Source of the DNA: MPNO01 sp965205995
GTDB taxonomy: Bacteria > Pseudomonadota > Alphaproteobacteria > MPNO01
Assembly: GCA_965205995.1 (NCBI GenBank)
Contig: OZ242200.1
Span: 1,984,001-2,048,000 of the forward strand
Direction of reading: 5' to 3'
Length of the DNA stretch: 64,000 bases
A model generated the notes under the pieces. The model saw only the letters and a program-made list of their open reading frames with translations. It searched no databases and was not told the origin of the DNA. A program made the translations under genes and the position numbers. The number at the start of each line of letters is the position of its first letter. Within the stretch, counting starts at the first letter, position 1. This document shows positions 1-8,725 of the stretch, in pieces.

Positions 1-512
1 TCCGCCAGGGTGCGGTCTCGGTGACGCAGCTCGAGATATTGCCCATGCCGCCCGGGACGCCCGACAAGGCGACCACATGGCCCTTGTGGCCGTTGCGTCT
101 CCGCACGTCCTCGTCACAGGCGGAAGGCGCCGAGCGCGATTGGAGCGTCGGGACCAAGGGCCTTTCAGGCGCCGGCGGGGCGGTCTCCACCCTTCACGCC
201 GTCCGGTTGGATGAAAATCTGAAGGAAATCCCCGGAACCGGGTTCGACCTGAAGGCCGAACTTGTGTTGCTGGCGATGGGTTTCGTCCATCCGGTCCATG
301 ACGGCATGGTTGAGGAATTGGGGGTCGAACTCGACACCCGCGGCAACGTCCTCGCCGATACCGAGAGATACGTCACGTCGCTGCCCAACGTGTTCGCGGC
401 AGGCGACATGCGCCGGGGCCAGTCACTGGTGGTCTGGGCGATCCGCGAGGGCCGGCAATGCGCCTGCGCCGTGGACGAGTTCCTGATGGGCGAGTCGTCG
501 CTGCCGCGATGA
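1..512 (+). CDS. gltD: Glutamate synthase small subunit, C-terminal part (partial, runs in from the left edge)
   Basis: The frame is open from base 3 and ends at TGA 510-512, giving about 169 residues of the C-terminus. It reads like the NADPH/FAD-binding half of the NADPH-dependent glutamate synthase beta chain, which passes electrons to the large subunit for ammonia assimilation. Visible hallmarks are RQGAVSVTQLEILP near the window edge, LVLLAMGF, and the FAD-binding tail LPNVFAAGDMRRGQSLVVWAIREG followed by a CAVDEFLMG ending. The apparent ATG at base 21 is internal, because the similarity starts before it. gltB would be expected to the left, outside the window. Confidence is high for the family; the symbol rests on the conserved tail. 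Confidence 0.9.
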   Translation, partial: RQGAVSVTQLEILPMPPGTPDKATTWPLWPLRLRTSSSQAEGAERDWSVGTKGLSGAGGAVSTLHAVRLDENLKEIPGTGFDLKAELVLLAMGFVHPVHDGMVEELGVELDTRGNVLADTERYVTSLPNVFAAGDMRRGQSLVVWAIREGRQCACAVDEFLMGESSLPR

Positions 513-586
513 GGCGGAGATGGCATCGGGGGACGGCGGGTTAGGATACCCGGACCATACCCGCGGACTATCCCGATCCGGCCCCG

Positions 587-614
587 CTCCGCGCGCTGGG
601 TGGAGAGCGCGGAG
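587..614 (+). promoter_or_regulatory. 8-bp stem-loop in the leader of the PLP enzyme gene
   Basis: Perfect inverted repeat CTCCGCGC (587-594) / GCGCGGAG (607-614) with a 12-nt loop, five bases upstream of the strong Shine-Dalgarno GAAGGAGAAGGAG (619-631). No U-run follows, so it is either a weak terminator for gltD or a 5'-UTR structure. I could not match it to a known SAM or SAH riboswitch consensus by eye. Confidence 0.35.
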
Positions 615-634
615 GGTGCGAAGGAGAAGGAGCC

Positions 635-1993
635 ATGCCAGCCGGGACGACCACGCCTGCCACGCCGTCATCTCCGGACGACGGCCGCGACAGGCCGGTC
701 GACGGACGCCACCCCGCGCCCAATTATCGCAGCCGGACCATCGGCAATCGCACGCTGCATCCCGAGACGCAGATGATGCGCTACGGCTACGCCCCGGAAC
801 TTTCCGAGGGCGCGGTCAAGGCGCCGGTGTTTCTCACCTCGACATTCGTGTTCCAGAGCGCCGAGGAGGGTCGTGCGCTGTTCGACCTCACCGCCGGGCG
901 GAGCAAGCCCCGGCACAGCGACGAATCCTCGCTGGTCTATTCCCGCTTCAACAACCCGAACTTCGAGATGCTCGAGGATCGCGTCGCGCTCTACGAGGGC
1001 GCCGAGGCCGCTTGTGTCTTCGCCAGCGGCATGGCGGCGATTTCGACGTTGTTCTGGGCGTTCCTCCGGCCGGGCGATGTCGTCCTGCATTCGACACCGC
1101 TCTATGGCGGCACCGAAACGCTGATCCTGAACACACTCACCGAATTCGGTATCGTGTCGGTCTCCTGCGCGGACGGGATGGATCGCGCCGCGGTCATGGC
1201 CGCCGCCGACGCCGCGGCGGCCAAGGGTCCGGTTTCGCTTGTCTTCGCCGAAACGCCGGCGAACCCCACCAACAGCCTCGTCGATCTCGGCCTGTTCACC
1301 GAGGCGGTCGAGCGGATCGAGGCGGCACAAGGCAAGCGGCCGGTGCTCGCGGTCGACAATACGCTGCTGGGGCCGCTCTACCAGAAGCCGCTCGCCCACG
1401 GCGCCGATGTGGTCGTCTACTCGCTCACCAAATATGTAGGCGGTCACAGCGATCTGATCGCCGGCGGCGCCGCCGGTTGCCGGCCGACGATCGACGCCAT
1501 GCGCCGCATGCGCGGCGCGCTCGGCACGCAGCTCGACGCCCATAGTTGCTGGATGCTGCTCCGCTCGCTCGAAACCCTGTCGCTGAGGATGGACAAAGCG
1601 AGCCGGAACGCCGATGCCGTGGCAGGGTTTCTCTCCCAACATCCCAAGGTCGAGGCGGTGAACCATCTCGGCCTGATCGACGACTCCGACCCGCGGCACG
1701 CCGTCTACCGACGGCAATGCGAAGGCTCGGGCTCGACCTTTTCCTTCATCGTGACCGGTGGCGAGCGCGCGGCGTTCGACCTGCTCAACAAGCTCCGCGT
1801 GATCAAGCTCGCCGTGAGCCTCGGCGGCACCGAGAGCCTCGCCTGCCATCCGGCATCGACGACCCATTCGGGCGTCGCGGAGGAGACCCGCCTCGCCATC
1901 GGTATTCCCTCCGGCTTGGTCCGCCTCTCGGTTGGCATCGAGCACCCGGACGATCTGATCGCGGATCTCGGTCTGGCTCTCGCGGCCCTCTGA
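635..1993 (+). CDS. Cys/Met metabolism PLP-dependent enzyme (cystathionine gamma-synthase / methionine gamma-lyase type)
   Basis: 452 residues, fold type I PLP enzyme of the trans-sulfuration family. The PLP lysine is K266 in SLTKYVGGHSD; D241 in VDNTLLGP would pair with the pyridine nitrogen, and SRFNNPN (about 103-109) and ASGMAAI (about 130-136) are the usual phosphate/substrate loops. Members eliminate or replace groups on cysteine, homocysteine or methionine derivatives; the specific substrate cannot be read from sequence. The first 35 residues are a poorly conserved extension, but the start is supported by GAAGGAGAAGGAG four bases upstream of the ATG. It stands alone, downstream of gltD on the same strand. 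Confidence 0.85.
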   Translation: MPAGTTTPATPSSPDDGRDRPVDGRHPAPNYRSRTIGNRTLHPETQMMRYGYAPELSEGAVKAPVFLTSTFVFQSAEEGRALFDLTAGRSKPRHSDESSLVYSRFNNPNFEMLEDRVALYEGAEAACVFASGMAAISTLFWAFLRPGDVVLHSTPLYGGTETLILNTLTEFGIVSVSCADGMDRAAVMAAADAAAAKGPVSLVFAETPANPTNSLVDLGLFTEAVERIEAAQGKRPVLAVDNTLLGPLYQKPLAHGADVVVYSLTKYVGGHSDLIAGGAAGCRPTIDAMRRMRGALGTQLDAHSCWMLLRSLETLSLRMDKASRNADAVAGFLSQHPKVEAVNHLGLIDDSDPRHAVYRRQCEGSGSTFSFIVTGGERAAFDLLNKLRVIKLAVSLGGTESLACHPASTTHSGVAEETRLAIGIPSGLVRLSVGIEHPDDLIADLGLALAAL

Positions 1994-2066
1994 TTGGCGT
2001 CGCCGAATCATGGCGCGACCCTCACCGCTGAACTGCAAACAGCGGCAATGCTGCCTCGAATGAACG

Positions 2067-2591
2067 TCAATCGGCTTTGCTTCGGGTCGCGTTCACGTGG
2101 CCGCAGGCGGGGCAGGTTCTCAAGGCCGGGTCGGAGGCATATTCTTCGAGGACGCCGTTAACGCCCTGCTCCAGCCCCGCCACCTGTATCTCCCGCCGGA
2201 GCACCTGTGCATCGCATTTCTCGCAGAACCATTCGAAGGCGTCGATCACACCGGGCGCGCGGGTGCGTTCCACGATCAACCCGATCGTGTCGGCGCGCCG
2301 TTGCGGCGAATGCAGCACGTGCGGCGGGAGCAGGAAAATCTCGCCTTCGCGGATCGGTATGTCCCGACGCACGCCATCGTCGATCACCCGCAAGGTCATG
2401 TCGCCTCGGAGCTGAAAGAAAAGCTCCTCGAGCGGATCGTCGTGATAGTCGGGCCTCTCGTTGGGGCCGCCGACAACGGTCACGATGAAATCGGTATCGG
2501 CCCAAATCGTTCGTCCGCCCGCGGGAGGCTTGAGCTCGTGCCGGTGTTCTTCGATCCATCCGGCCAGGTTGAGGGGCATTGGCAACGCCAT
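2067..2591 (-). CDS. nbaC: 3-hydroxyanthranilate 3,4-dioxygenase
   Basis: 174 residues, the usual length for the bacterial enzyme, which opens 3-hydroxyanthranilate to 2-amino-3-carboxymuconate semialdehyde with O2. The catalytic iron ligands are visible as H50 and E56 in YHDDPLEELFF and H94 in HVLHSPQR. The second, rubredoxin-like iron site is also present: C123-x2-C126 and C160-x2-C163, matching the four cysteines of the bacterial enzymes. It is transcribed away from the aldolase/monooxygenase/bicupin genes at 3089-6473, so a shared control region probably lies between 2592 and 3088. The neighbours suggest degradation of tryptophan/kynurenine or of hydroxylated benzoates. No other kynurenine-pathway gene is adjacent. 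Confidence 0.92.
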   Translation of the reverse strand: MALPMPLNLAGWIEEHRHELKPPAGGRTIWADTDFIVTVVGGPNERPDYHDDPLEELFFQLRGDMTLRVIDDGVRRDIPIREGEIFLLPPHVLHSPQRRADTIGLIVERTRAPGVIDAFEWFCEKCDAQVLRREIQVAGLEQGVNGVLEEYASDPALRTCPACGHVNATRSKAD

Positions 2592-2893
2592 GGATCGTCT
2601 CCCGGAAGGAATAAGCGGAGCAAAACATTAGGGTGGAGCTGTAGAGGAGTCCAACGACGCATTGCCCCCGGAATGGACGGAGGCAGCCCCGCCGCGGGTC
2701 CAGCGAGTCCGAATTCGGTCTGCCGCCCCGTCCCTCGGACGGGTGCGAGCACAAGATCGAAGCGCCCGCTTCGAATGAAAGAGCATCAGGGTAGCGGTAC
2801 GATTTCCACGAATTTGGATGTCATCCGGGAGATGTCGATTGCTACACCCGAACCGGCCGGTGGCACTGCCGCGAAAGAAACGAGGACGTGGAG
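2592..2893. other. Non-coding interval between divergent genes
   Basis: About 300 bp upstream of the 3-hydroxyanthranilate dioxygenase and of the small remnant at 2894. I see no supported gene. It should hold the dioxygenase promoter on the minus strand, but no convincing -35/-10 pair or palindrome stood out. Confidence 0.4.
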
Positions 2894-3058
2894 ATGATTC
2901 CGACCCAAGTCCATTTCGTCGGTTCGATCGGGCTCGATAGCGTAAGGGCGCGCATCGCTGCGGCGGCTAAATACGTCCCTGCTTTCGGAATCTCGACCGA
3001 GTGCGGGCTTGTGCGGAAGCTCATCCGGGCGCATGCCACCGTATCGCAAGAAGCATAG
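2894..3058 (+). pseudogene. Internally deleted remnant of a MetE-like (cobalamin-independent methionine synthase family) protein
   Basis: A 54-residue frame, ATG 2894 to TAG 3056, with a plausible ribosome site (GAGGACGTGGAG). The first part, IPTQVHFVGSIGLDSV, looks like the N-terminus of the COG0620 MetE-like group. The second part, AAAAKYVPAFGISTECGLVR, looks like the extreme C-terminus of the same group, where a conserved ECG/QCG cysteine binds zinc. The roughly 300 residues that normally lie between are missing, so this looks like a gene that lost its middle in frame. Family recognition is from memory of the motifs and needs a search. It lies 30 bp before the aldolase gene. Confidence 0.5.
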
Positions 3059-3088
3059 AGAGCGGCCCGCCGATAGCAGGAGAGCGCC

Positions 3089-3832
3089 ATGACCGACGTC
3101 GAAACCGTGCTCGGCGATCTCGTCGTCGCCAACCGAATCCTCGCCAATGAGAACGTGGTCGACGCCTACGGCCATGTCAGTATCCGCAACCCCGACGACC
3201 CGGAGCGTTTCTTCCTGTCCTGTTCGCGCAGCCCCGAATTGGTGTCGCGTGGGGACATCATGGAATTCCGCCTCGACGGCACGGCGTTGGGCGGGGATGA
3301 GCGCAGGCCCTATCTGGAGCGTTTCATCCACGGCGGGGTCTACGAGAGCAGCCCCGACGTCAAGGCGGTGGTCCATAGCCATGCGGAGGATGTGCTGCCT
3401 TACAGCATCACGGAAGAACCATTGCGTCCGGTGATCCATTCCGCCGGGCTGATGGGCGCCCGGGTGCCGGTCTGGGACATCGCCGACAGGTTCGGCGACA
3501 CCACGCTTCTGGTGGTCGACATGGAGCAGGGGCGCGACCTCGCGGGGGCGCTCGCCGATCGCCGCGTCGTCCTGATGCGCGGTCACGGCTTCACCGCCGC
3601 CGCGCGGTCGCTGTCCGAGGTCGTGCGGCTCTCGGTGATGCTGCCGAGGAACGCGCGCATTCTGACGACCGCGCTCGGGTTCGGCCGGGTGAAGGGGCTC
3701 TCGGAGGGCGAAATCGCCAAGCGTCTCCTGATGAACCCCGACGGTCCGGAATTCTGGCGGGCCTGGGAATACTGGGCGACCCGGGCCGGCTGCGCGGACA
3801 TGCTCGAAGGCCACCCGAACCGCGATGGCTGA
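3089..3832 (+). CDS. Class II aldolase/adducin family protein
   Basis: 247 residues with the zinc site of class II aldolases: H96 and H98 in VVHSHAEDVLPY and a third histidine, H166, in MRGHGFTA. Members cleave sugar phosphates (fuculose-, ribulose-phosphate) or act as decarboxylase/aldolase in aromatic catabolism. Here the partner genes suggest a role on a ring-cleavage or side-chain product, which is inference. A good Shine-Dalgarno (GCAGGAGAG) precedes the ATG. The 3' end overlaps the next gene by 8 bp, which indicates one transcript with translational coupling to the FAD monooxygenase. Confidence 0.85.
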   Translation: MTDVETVLGDLVVANRILANENVVDAYGHVSIRNPDDPERFFLSCSRSPELVSRGDIMEFRLDGTALGGDERRPYLERFIHGGVYESSPDVKAVVHSHAEDVLPYSITEEPLRPVIHSAGLMGARVPVWDIADRFGDTTLLVVDMEQGRDLAGALADRRVVLMRGHGFTAAARSLSEVVRLSVMLPRNARILTTALGFGRVKGLSEGEIAKRLLMNPDGPEFWRAWEYWATRAGCADMLEGHPNRDG

Positions 3833-5477
3833 GCCCCGCTTGCATGCCGCCTCGCCGGACAGGAGGGACGGTAATGTCCTTGTCGTCGGGGGCGGTCCCG
3901 TCGGGCTCGCGCTCGCCGGCGATCTCGGATGGCGCGGCCGATCCTGCATTCTGATCGAGCAGTCGGACGGGGCCATTCATCAACCGCGGCAGGACCTAGT
4001 CGGTGTCCGGACGATGGAATTCTGCCGGCGCTGGGGCATCGTGGGCGAAGTGGAAGCCGCGCCATACGACCGCGACTATCCGCAGGACAATGTCTACATC
4101 GCGGGAAGTCTGGCGGAAGGCTGGGAGATCGGCCGCTACGCGGTCCCCGCCATGAACGAGGCCGCGCCGCCGCCGGAGAGCCCGCAGAAGCGGGAACGCT
4201 GCCCGCAGAACATGTTCGACCCGATCCTGCGCGAATTCGCCGCTTCGCACCGGACCGTGACGCTCCGCTATCATGCACGGTTCGAGGGTCTGCGCCCGTC
4301 CGTCGACGGCGTGGTCGCCGACATCGTCGACACGCGCAGCGGGCACAGTCAGCAACTGGCGGCGCGGTTCCTGGTCGGTTGCGACGGCGCATCGAGTGCG
4401 GTTCGCGCCGCGCTCGGCACGACGATGACCGGTAACCCGGTACTCACCTTCACGACCAATATCATCTTTCGCTGCAACGGGTTCGAGGCGCTTCACGACA
4501 AGCGTCCGGGCTACCGTTTCATATTCATCGGCCCCGAGGGGACGTGGGCCACGATCGTCGCGATCAACGGGCGCGACGAGTGGCGGATGTCGATCGTGCG
4601 GTCGAGCGAAGACGGGCGTGTGCTCGAAGAACGCGAGATCCGCGATGCCATCGAACGCGCCGTCGGCCGCGCATTCGACTACGAGATTCTCTCGGTTATG
4701 CCGTGGCGTCGGCGCGAGCTGGTGGCGGAGAGGTTTGGCGAAGGGCCGGCATTCATCGCCGGCGACGCGGCGCACGCGATGTCGCCGACCGGCGGCTTCG
4801 GGATGAACACCGGGATCGGCGACGCCATCGACCTGTCATGGAAGATCGATGCCGTGCTGGCCGGCTGGGGCGGGGGTGCGTTGCTCGGGTCCTACACGCC
4901 GGAGCGCCGGCCGGTCGCGGAACGCAATGTGACCGAGGCGAGCGGCAATCTCGCGCGCATGCTCTCGCCGCCCGCCGAGCCCGGCCCGCTCGACCGGACG
5001 CCCGACGGCGAGGCGCTGCGGCGGCGCGTCGGAGACGATCTCGCGCGGGCAATGACGCGCGAATGGCGGACCCTCGGCATGCATCTCGGCTATTTCTACG
5101 AAGACTCGCCGATCTGCATCCCCGACAACACGGCGCCGCCAAGCCTCGACCCGGCGGTCTACGAGCAGACCGCGCGGCCGGGATCGCGCGCGCCGCACGC
5201 CTTTCTCGACGACGGCAGATCGACGCTCGATTTGTTCGGCCGCGGCTTCGTGCTGCTCAGGCTTGGCCTGTCGCCCCCGGATCCGGCGCCGCTTGTAGCG
5301 GCGGCCGCCACTAAGGGCATGCCGATGGAAGCGGTCGATATCGCCCGGCCGGACATCGCGGCGCTCTATGGCCGGGCCCTCGTGCTGGTGCGGCCCGACG
5401 GGCACGTCGCCTGGCGCGGCGACGAGCTGCCTGCCGACCCCGCCGCGGCGATCGACCGTGTGCGCGGCGCGGCATGA
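3825..5477 (+). CDS. FAD-dependent aromatic-ring monooxygenase (PheA/MhpA-type hydroxylase)
   Basis: 550 residues, a group A flavoprotein hydroxylase. GGGPVG (22-27) is the Rossmann dinucleotide motif, GCDGASSAVR (185-194) the DG motif, and AGDAAHAMSPTGGFGMN (312-328) the second FAD motif. The C-terminal 120 residues resemble the thioredoxin-like domain of phenol hydroxylase-type members. Such enzymes use NAD(P)H and O2 to hydroxylate phenolic rings, preparing them for ring cleavage. It overlaps the aldolase by 8 bp and is followed 45 bp later by a bicupin dioxygenase, so hydroxylation followed by ring opening is a natural reading. The exact aromatic substrate is not determined. Confidence 0.88.
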   Translation: MAEPRLHAASPDRRDGNVLVVGGGPVGLALAGDLGWRGRSCILIEQSDGAIHQPRQDLVGVRTMEFCRRWGIVGEVEAAPYDRDYPQDNVYIAGSLAEGWEIGRYAVPAMNEAAPPPESPQKRERCPQNMFDPILREFAASHRTVTLRYHARFEGLRPSVDGVVADIVDTRSGHSQQLAARFLVGCDGASSAVRAALGTTMTGNPVLTFTTNIIFRCNGFEALHDKRPGYRFIFIGPEGTWATIVAINGRDEWRMSIVRSSEDGRVLEEREIRDAIERAVGRAFDYEILSVMPWRRRELVAERFGEGPAFIAGDAAHAMSPTGGFGMNTGIGDAIDLSWKIDAVLAGWGGGALLGSYTPERRPVAERNVTEASGNLARMLSPPAEPGPLDRTPDGEALRRRVGDDLARAMTREWRTLGMHLGYFYEDSPICIPDNTAPPSLDPAVYEQTARPGSRAPHAFLDDGRSTLDLFGRGFVLLRLGLSPPDPAPLVAAAATKGMPMEAVDIARPDIAALYGRALVLVRPDGHVAWRGDELPADPAAAIDRVRGAA

Positions 5478-5522
5478 GGTTCTAGACTTGAAGAGCGCCG
5501 CCACCGAAGGGAGATGCGTTCC

Positions 5523-6473
5523 ATGTCGGACCTTGCCCATACTGAGTCCCTTGAGACCCTGTACGAGCGTCTTGCCCCGCTCAGCATCAGCGCCGGCTGG
5601 GCCAAGCCGACGCCCTCACTATGGCCGGAGCCGCGGCAGAATTTTCGACCCTTTCACTGGTCCTGGCAGGAAGGGCGCGCGGCGCTGGATGCGGCGGGCC
5701 GGCTGGTCGACACCGAATTCGCGGAGCGCCGTAACCTGATTCTCCACAACCCGATCGAGGGCAATTCCTACGCCACCGTGCGGACGATGATCGCCGCCTA
5801 CCAGGCGATCCTGCCGGGCGAGACCGCGCGGTCCCACCGGCATACCCCCAACGCGCTCCGGTTCATCCTGGAGGGCGAGGGCGCCTACACGATCGTCAAA
5901 GGCGAACGCCTGGAGATGTGCCCCAACGACGTGCTGCTCACGCCGAACTGGCATTGGCACGGTCACGGCAGCGAGGCGGAGGGTATGTGCTACTGGCTCG
6001 ACTGCCTCGATGCACCGCTGACCCAATTGCTGGAGCCGATGTTCTTCGAGCCCCATCCCGACGAGTACGAGCCGATCCTGTCCACGCCCGCATCCTCGCC
6101 GTTCATTTTTCGCTGGCAAGACGTCAGCGCGGATCTGGAGCGGGCGAAGCCCGATCCCGAAGGACGCCTCGGACGGAGGGTCGAGCTTGGCGGCCCGGCG
6201 CTGTCGTCGATCGCGCTCTACATGCAGCGCCACGCGGCGGGCGAAACCACGCGCGCGCATCGGACGACGGCCAACCAGATCGTGTGCATCGCCGAGGGAA
6301 ACGGCACCTCGACGATCGACGGCGAACGCTTCGACTGGTCTCGCGGCGACGTGCTCTCGGTACCCGCCTGGCGGCCGTTTTCTCACCGCGCCACCGAAGA
6401 CGCGGTGCTGTTCGTGATGACGGACGAGCCGGTACTTCGATCGATCGGCTGGCTCAGACTACAGGACTGCTGA
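5523..6473 (+). CDS. Bicupin ring-cleavage dioxygenase, gentisate 1,2-dioxygenase-like
   Basis: 316 residues with two cupin barrels. The first barrel holds the metal motif SHRHTPNALRFILEGEG (H105, H107 in this numbering) and NWHWHGHG (H144, H146). The second barrel has RAHRTTANQIVCIAEGNG, in which the metal ligands are only partly kept, as in gentisate/1-hydroxy-2-naphthoate dioxygenases. Those enzymes insert O2 between carboxyl- and hydroxyl-bearing ring carbons. I prefer ATG 5523 over ATG 5514, because the Shine-Dalgarno GAAGGGAG abuts 5514 and gives normal spacing only to 5523. It is last in the aldolase-hydroxylase-dioxygenase operon. Confidence 0.85.
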   Translation: MSDLAHTESLETLYERLAPLSISAGWAKPTPSLWPEPRQNFRPFHWSWQEGRAALDAAGRLVDTEFAERRNLILHNPIEGNSYATVRTMIAAYQAILPGETARSHRHTPNALRFILEGEGAYTIVKGERLEMCPNDVLLTPNWHWHGHGSEAEGMCYWLDCLDAPLTQLLEPMFFEPHPDEYEPILSTPASSPFIFRWQDVSADLERAKPDPEGRLGRRVELGGPALSSIALYMQRHAAGETTRAHRTTANQIVCIAEGNGTSTIDGERFDWSRGDVLSVPAWRPFSHRATEDAVLFVMTDEPVLRSIGWLRLQDC

Positions 6474-6650
6474 GCCGGCATCGCCGTTCCCTCCCCCTCG
6501 CCACGGCGAGCACCGCTCCGACGGGAAGCGTCACGATCCAGGACACGGAGATCGTGCGGACCACGCCGAAATAATCGGAGTTTTGACCAAGCAAGTGTCC
6601 TGGTCGGCTCGCAAGTGTTTCGAAAGCAGAAGACCCGACGACATTGCGGG

Positions 6651-6673
6651 TTGACAGCTATGCTAAGACATAG
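6651..6673 (+). promoter_or_regulatory. Candidate zinc-uptake promoter/operator (Zur-type palindrome)
   Basis: TTGACA at 6651-6656 is followed directly by the inverted repeat CTATG (6658-6662), six bases, CATAG (6669-6673). It lies about 150 bp upstream of znuA, where a Zur operator would be expected. The spacing and A/T-flanked ATG..CAT arms resemble Fur-family boxes only loosely. The rest of 6474-6826 holds no gene I can support. Confidence 0.35.
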
Positions 6674-6826
6674 TGACGGAAGCAGACTGCGACGTCTTCG
6701 TGTGCTGCAAATCGGCAGCCCGCCGCCGCGGCCGGCATGTCGAGAACCCTAGCGCCAACGCGCCGAACGACCGGGACTCCGTGACCCGGAATGCCGTGGC
6801 GTACGGCGTTTATCGGGGAGGAGTCG

Positions 6827-7777
6827 GTGAACTTCATCGGCAAAGCATTGGTCTTGGCCGTTCTGTGCGCGCCCCTGTTTCCGCAGGGGCTGCGTGCGCA
6901 GAATTTGAACGTCGTGGTAAGCCTCAAGCCGATCCATTCCCTCGTCGCCGGGGTGATGGGCGACGCAGGCAAACCCTTGTTGCTGCTCAAGGGTGCGGCA
7001 TCGCCCCACACCTACCAGATGCGCCCGTCCGAGGCCCGGGCTCTGAACGGGGCGGACCTGATCGTCTGGATCGGCGAGGCGATGGAGACCTTCCTCGACC
7101 GTCCGATTGAAAATCTCGGGTCACGGGCCAGGATCCTGACCCTTCACGAAGTGCCCGGGATATTTCTGTTGCGCAACCGCGAAGGCGGGATATGGGAAGA
7201 CGACGACCATGGGGAGGCCCATGTCGACGAGCGCGAGGGCCACGGTCATGACCACGACGAGTTCAACATGCATGTCTGGCTCGACCCCGGCAACGCGCGG
7301 CGGATCGTCGACGCCGTCGCCGATGCGCTGGCTCGCATCGACCCCCTCCGTGGCGGAACCTGGCGCGCCAACGCCGCGGCGATGCGAAAGCGGATCGTCA
7401 CGCTGGATTCGTCCCTTCGAGAACGCCTGTCGCCCGTGCGCGGGCGCGCGTTCGTCGTCTTCCACGACGCCTACCAGTATTTCGAGCGCGCTTTCGGGCT
7501 GAACGGCAAGGGCGCTTTCGCCGTCGACCCGGCGCGTGCGCCCGGCGCCAAGCGGCTCGTCGAGTTGCGCGCCGCCCTCGTCGAGCACAAGATCCGTTGC
7601 GTTTTCACCGAACCCCAGTTCGAGCCGGATCTCGTCCGCAGTGTGGTCGGGGGCACCGATGCGCGGATCGCCGCGCTCGACCCGATCGGTGCCGGCACGC
7701 GGTCGGGCCCCGACGCCTGGTTCGCGATCATGCAGGGGCTGGGCGATGCGACGGTCGGCTGTCTTGGCGGCAACTGA
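6827..7777 (+). CDS. znuA: Zinc ABC transporter periplasmic binding protein
   Basis: 316 residues from a GTG start at 6827, preceded by the strong ribosome site GGGGAGGAG (6816-6824). The upstream ATG at 6791 lacks this. The N-terminus is a signal peptide ending LRA/QN. The mature protein begins with VVVSLKPIHSLVAGVMG, carries the first zinc histidine in SPHTYQMRPS, and has a histidine/acid-rich loop (DDDHGEAH...GHGHDHDE) typical of ZnuA and absent from manganese-binding relatives. HVWLDPGNAR and FHDAYQYFERAFGL carry further ligands. It delivers Zn2+ to the ZnuBC permease encoded downstream. Confidence 0.92.
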   Translation: MNFIGKALVLAVLCAPLFPQGLRAQNLNVVVSLKPIHSLVAGVMGDAGKPLLLLKGAASPHTYQMRPSEARALNGADLIVWIGEAMETFLDRPIENLGSRARILTLHEVPGIFLLRNREGGIWEDDDHGEAHVDEREGHGHDHDEFNMHVWLDPGNARRIVDAVADALARIDPLRGGTWRANAAAMRKRIVTLDSSLRERLSPVRGRAFVVFHDAYQYFERAFGLNGKGAFAVDPARAPGAKRLVELRAALVEHKIRCVFTEPQFEPDLVRSVVGGTDARIAALDPIGAGTRSGPDAWFAIMQGLGDATVGCLGGN

Positions 7778-7909
7778 CCGCCGCCCGGGGCGTCGCAACC
7801 CCGAACCCGTGGCTGAACCGGAGGCGACCTGCATGGAAACGGCGATCAGATCTGTCATCCGCGCCGCGCGCATCTTGGCGCGAATGGCGCCACCCGGGCA
7901 GGTTCCCGG

Positions 7910-8725
7910 ATGAGCCCGCCAATGTCGGGCGATCTCTCCGAGGCGCCGCCGCTCGTCGAGGCGCGGGGCGTCAGCGTCCGCTTCGGGCGCCGGACCGTTC
8001 TCGATGCGGTGGACCTCGTCGTTCGCGCCGGGGAAATCGTGACCCTGGTCGGGCTCAACGGCGCGGGCAAGACGACGTTGATCCGCGTGATCCTCGGCGT
8101 CATGCAACCGGACCGCGGCGAAGTGATACGCCGCCCGGGCCTGCGCATCGGATACTCGCCGCAGCACATGGATCGCGACCCGATTCTGCCGATAACGGTA
8201 CAGCGGTTCCTGACCCTCGGCGCGCCGGCGCCGCGCAAGAAGCTGGAACGGGTGCTCGACGAGGTCGGCGCCGATCCGATCCTGCACTATCCGCTGGCGG
8301 AAATCTCGGGCGGCGAGATGCAGCGCGTGCTGCTCGCGCGGGCGCTGCTGCGCGAGCCCCATTTCCTGGTCCTCGACGAACCTCTGGCCGGTGTGGACAT
8401 CACCAGCCAGAGCGATCTCTACCGGCTTATCGCCGAGATCCGCGATCGGCATGGCTGCGGGGTGCTATTGGTGTCGCACGATCTTCACCTGGTCATGGCC
8501 GCGACCGACACCGTGGTTTGCCTCAACCGGCATGTGTGCTGCACCGGCCAGCCGCATTTCGTCCTGCGCGACCCCGAATTCATCTCCCTCTTCGGGCCGC
8601 ATTTGTCGGAGACGCTCGCGGTGTACCAGCACTCCCACGATCATCGCCACGACGCGCTCGGCGAACCGCTCTCGATCGAGCCGGGCGCATCGGAGGGATC
8701 GCCGGCGCCCGACCGGCATCCGTGA
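7910..8725 (+). CDS. znuC: Zinc ABC transporter ATP-binding protein
   Basis: 271 residues. Walker A is GLNGAGKTT (48-56), the Q-loop lies in GYSPQHMDRD, the signature is SGGEMQR (133-139), Walker B is FLVLDEP (152-158), and the switch histidine is H190 in VSHDLH. The cysteine pair of NRHVCCTG and the C-terminal histidines (HSHDHRHD) are typical of ZnuC. It powers zinc import. The gene is 132 bp downstream of znuA and its TGA overlaps the znuB ATG (TGATG). The start is not strongly marked; ATG 7922 is an alternative. Confidence 0.93.
   Translation: MSPPMSGDLSEAPPLVEARGVSVRFGRRTVLDAVDLVVRAGEIVTLVGLNGAGKTTLIRVILGVMQPDRGEVIRRPGLRIGYSPQHMDRDPILPITVQRFLTLGAPAPRKKLERVLDEVGADPILHYPLAEISGGEMQRVLLARALLREPHFLVLDEPLAGVDITSQSDLYRLIAEIRDRHGCGVLLVSHDLHLVMAATDTVVCLNRHVCCTGQPHFVLRDPEFISLFGPHLSETLAVYQHSHDHRHDALGEPLSIEPGASEGSPAPDRHP

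Noticed and set aside
520..1545. Long arginine-rich plus-strand frame overlapping the PLP enzyme
   Set aside because: Shadow of the 635-1993 gene in another frame; composition is Arg/Ala/Gly-rich with no motif.
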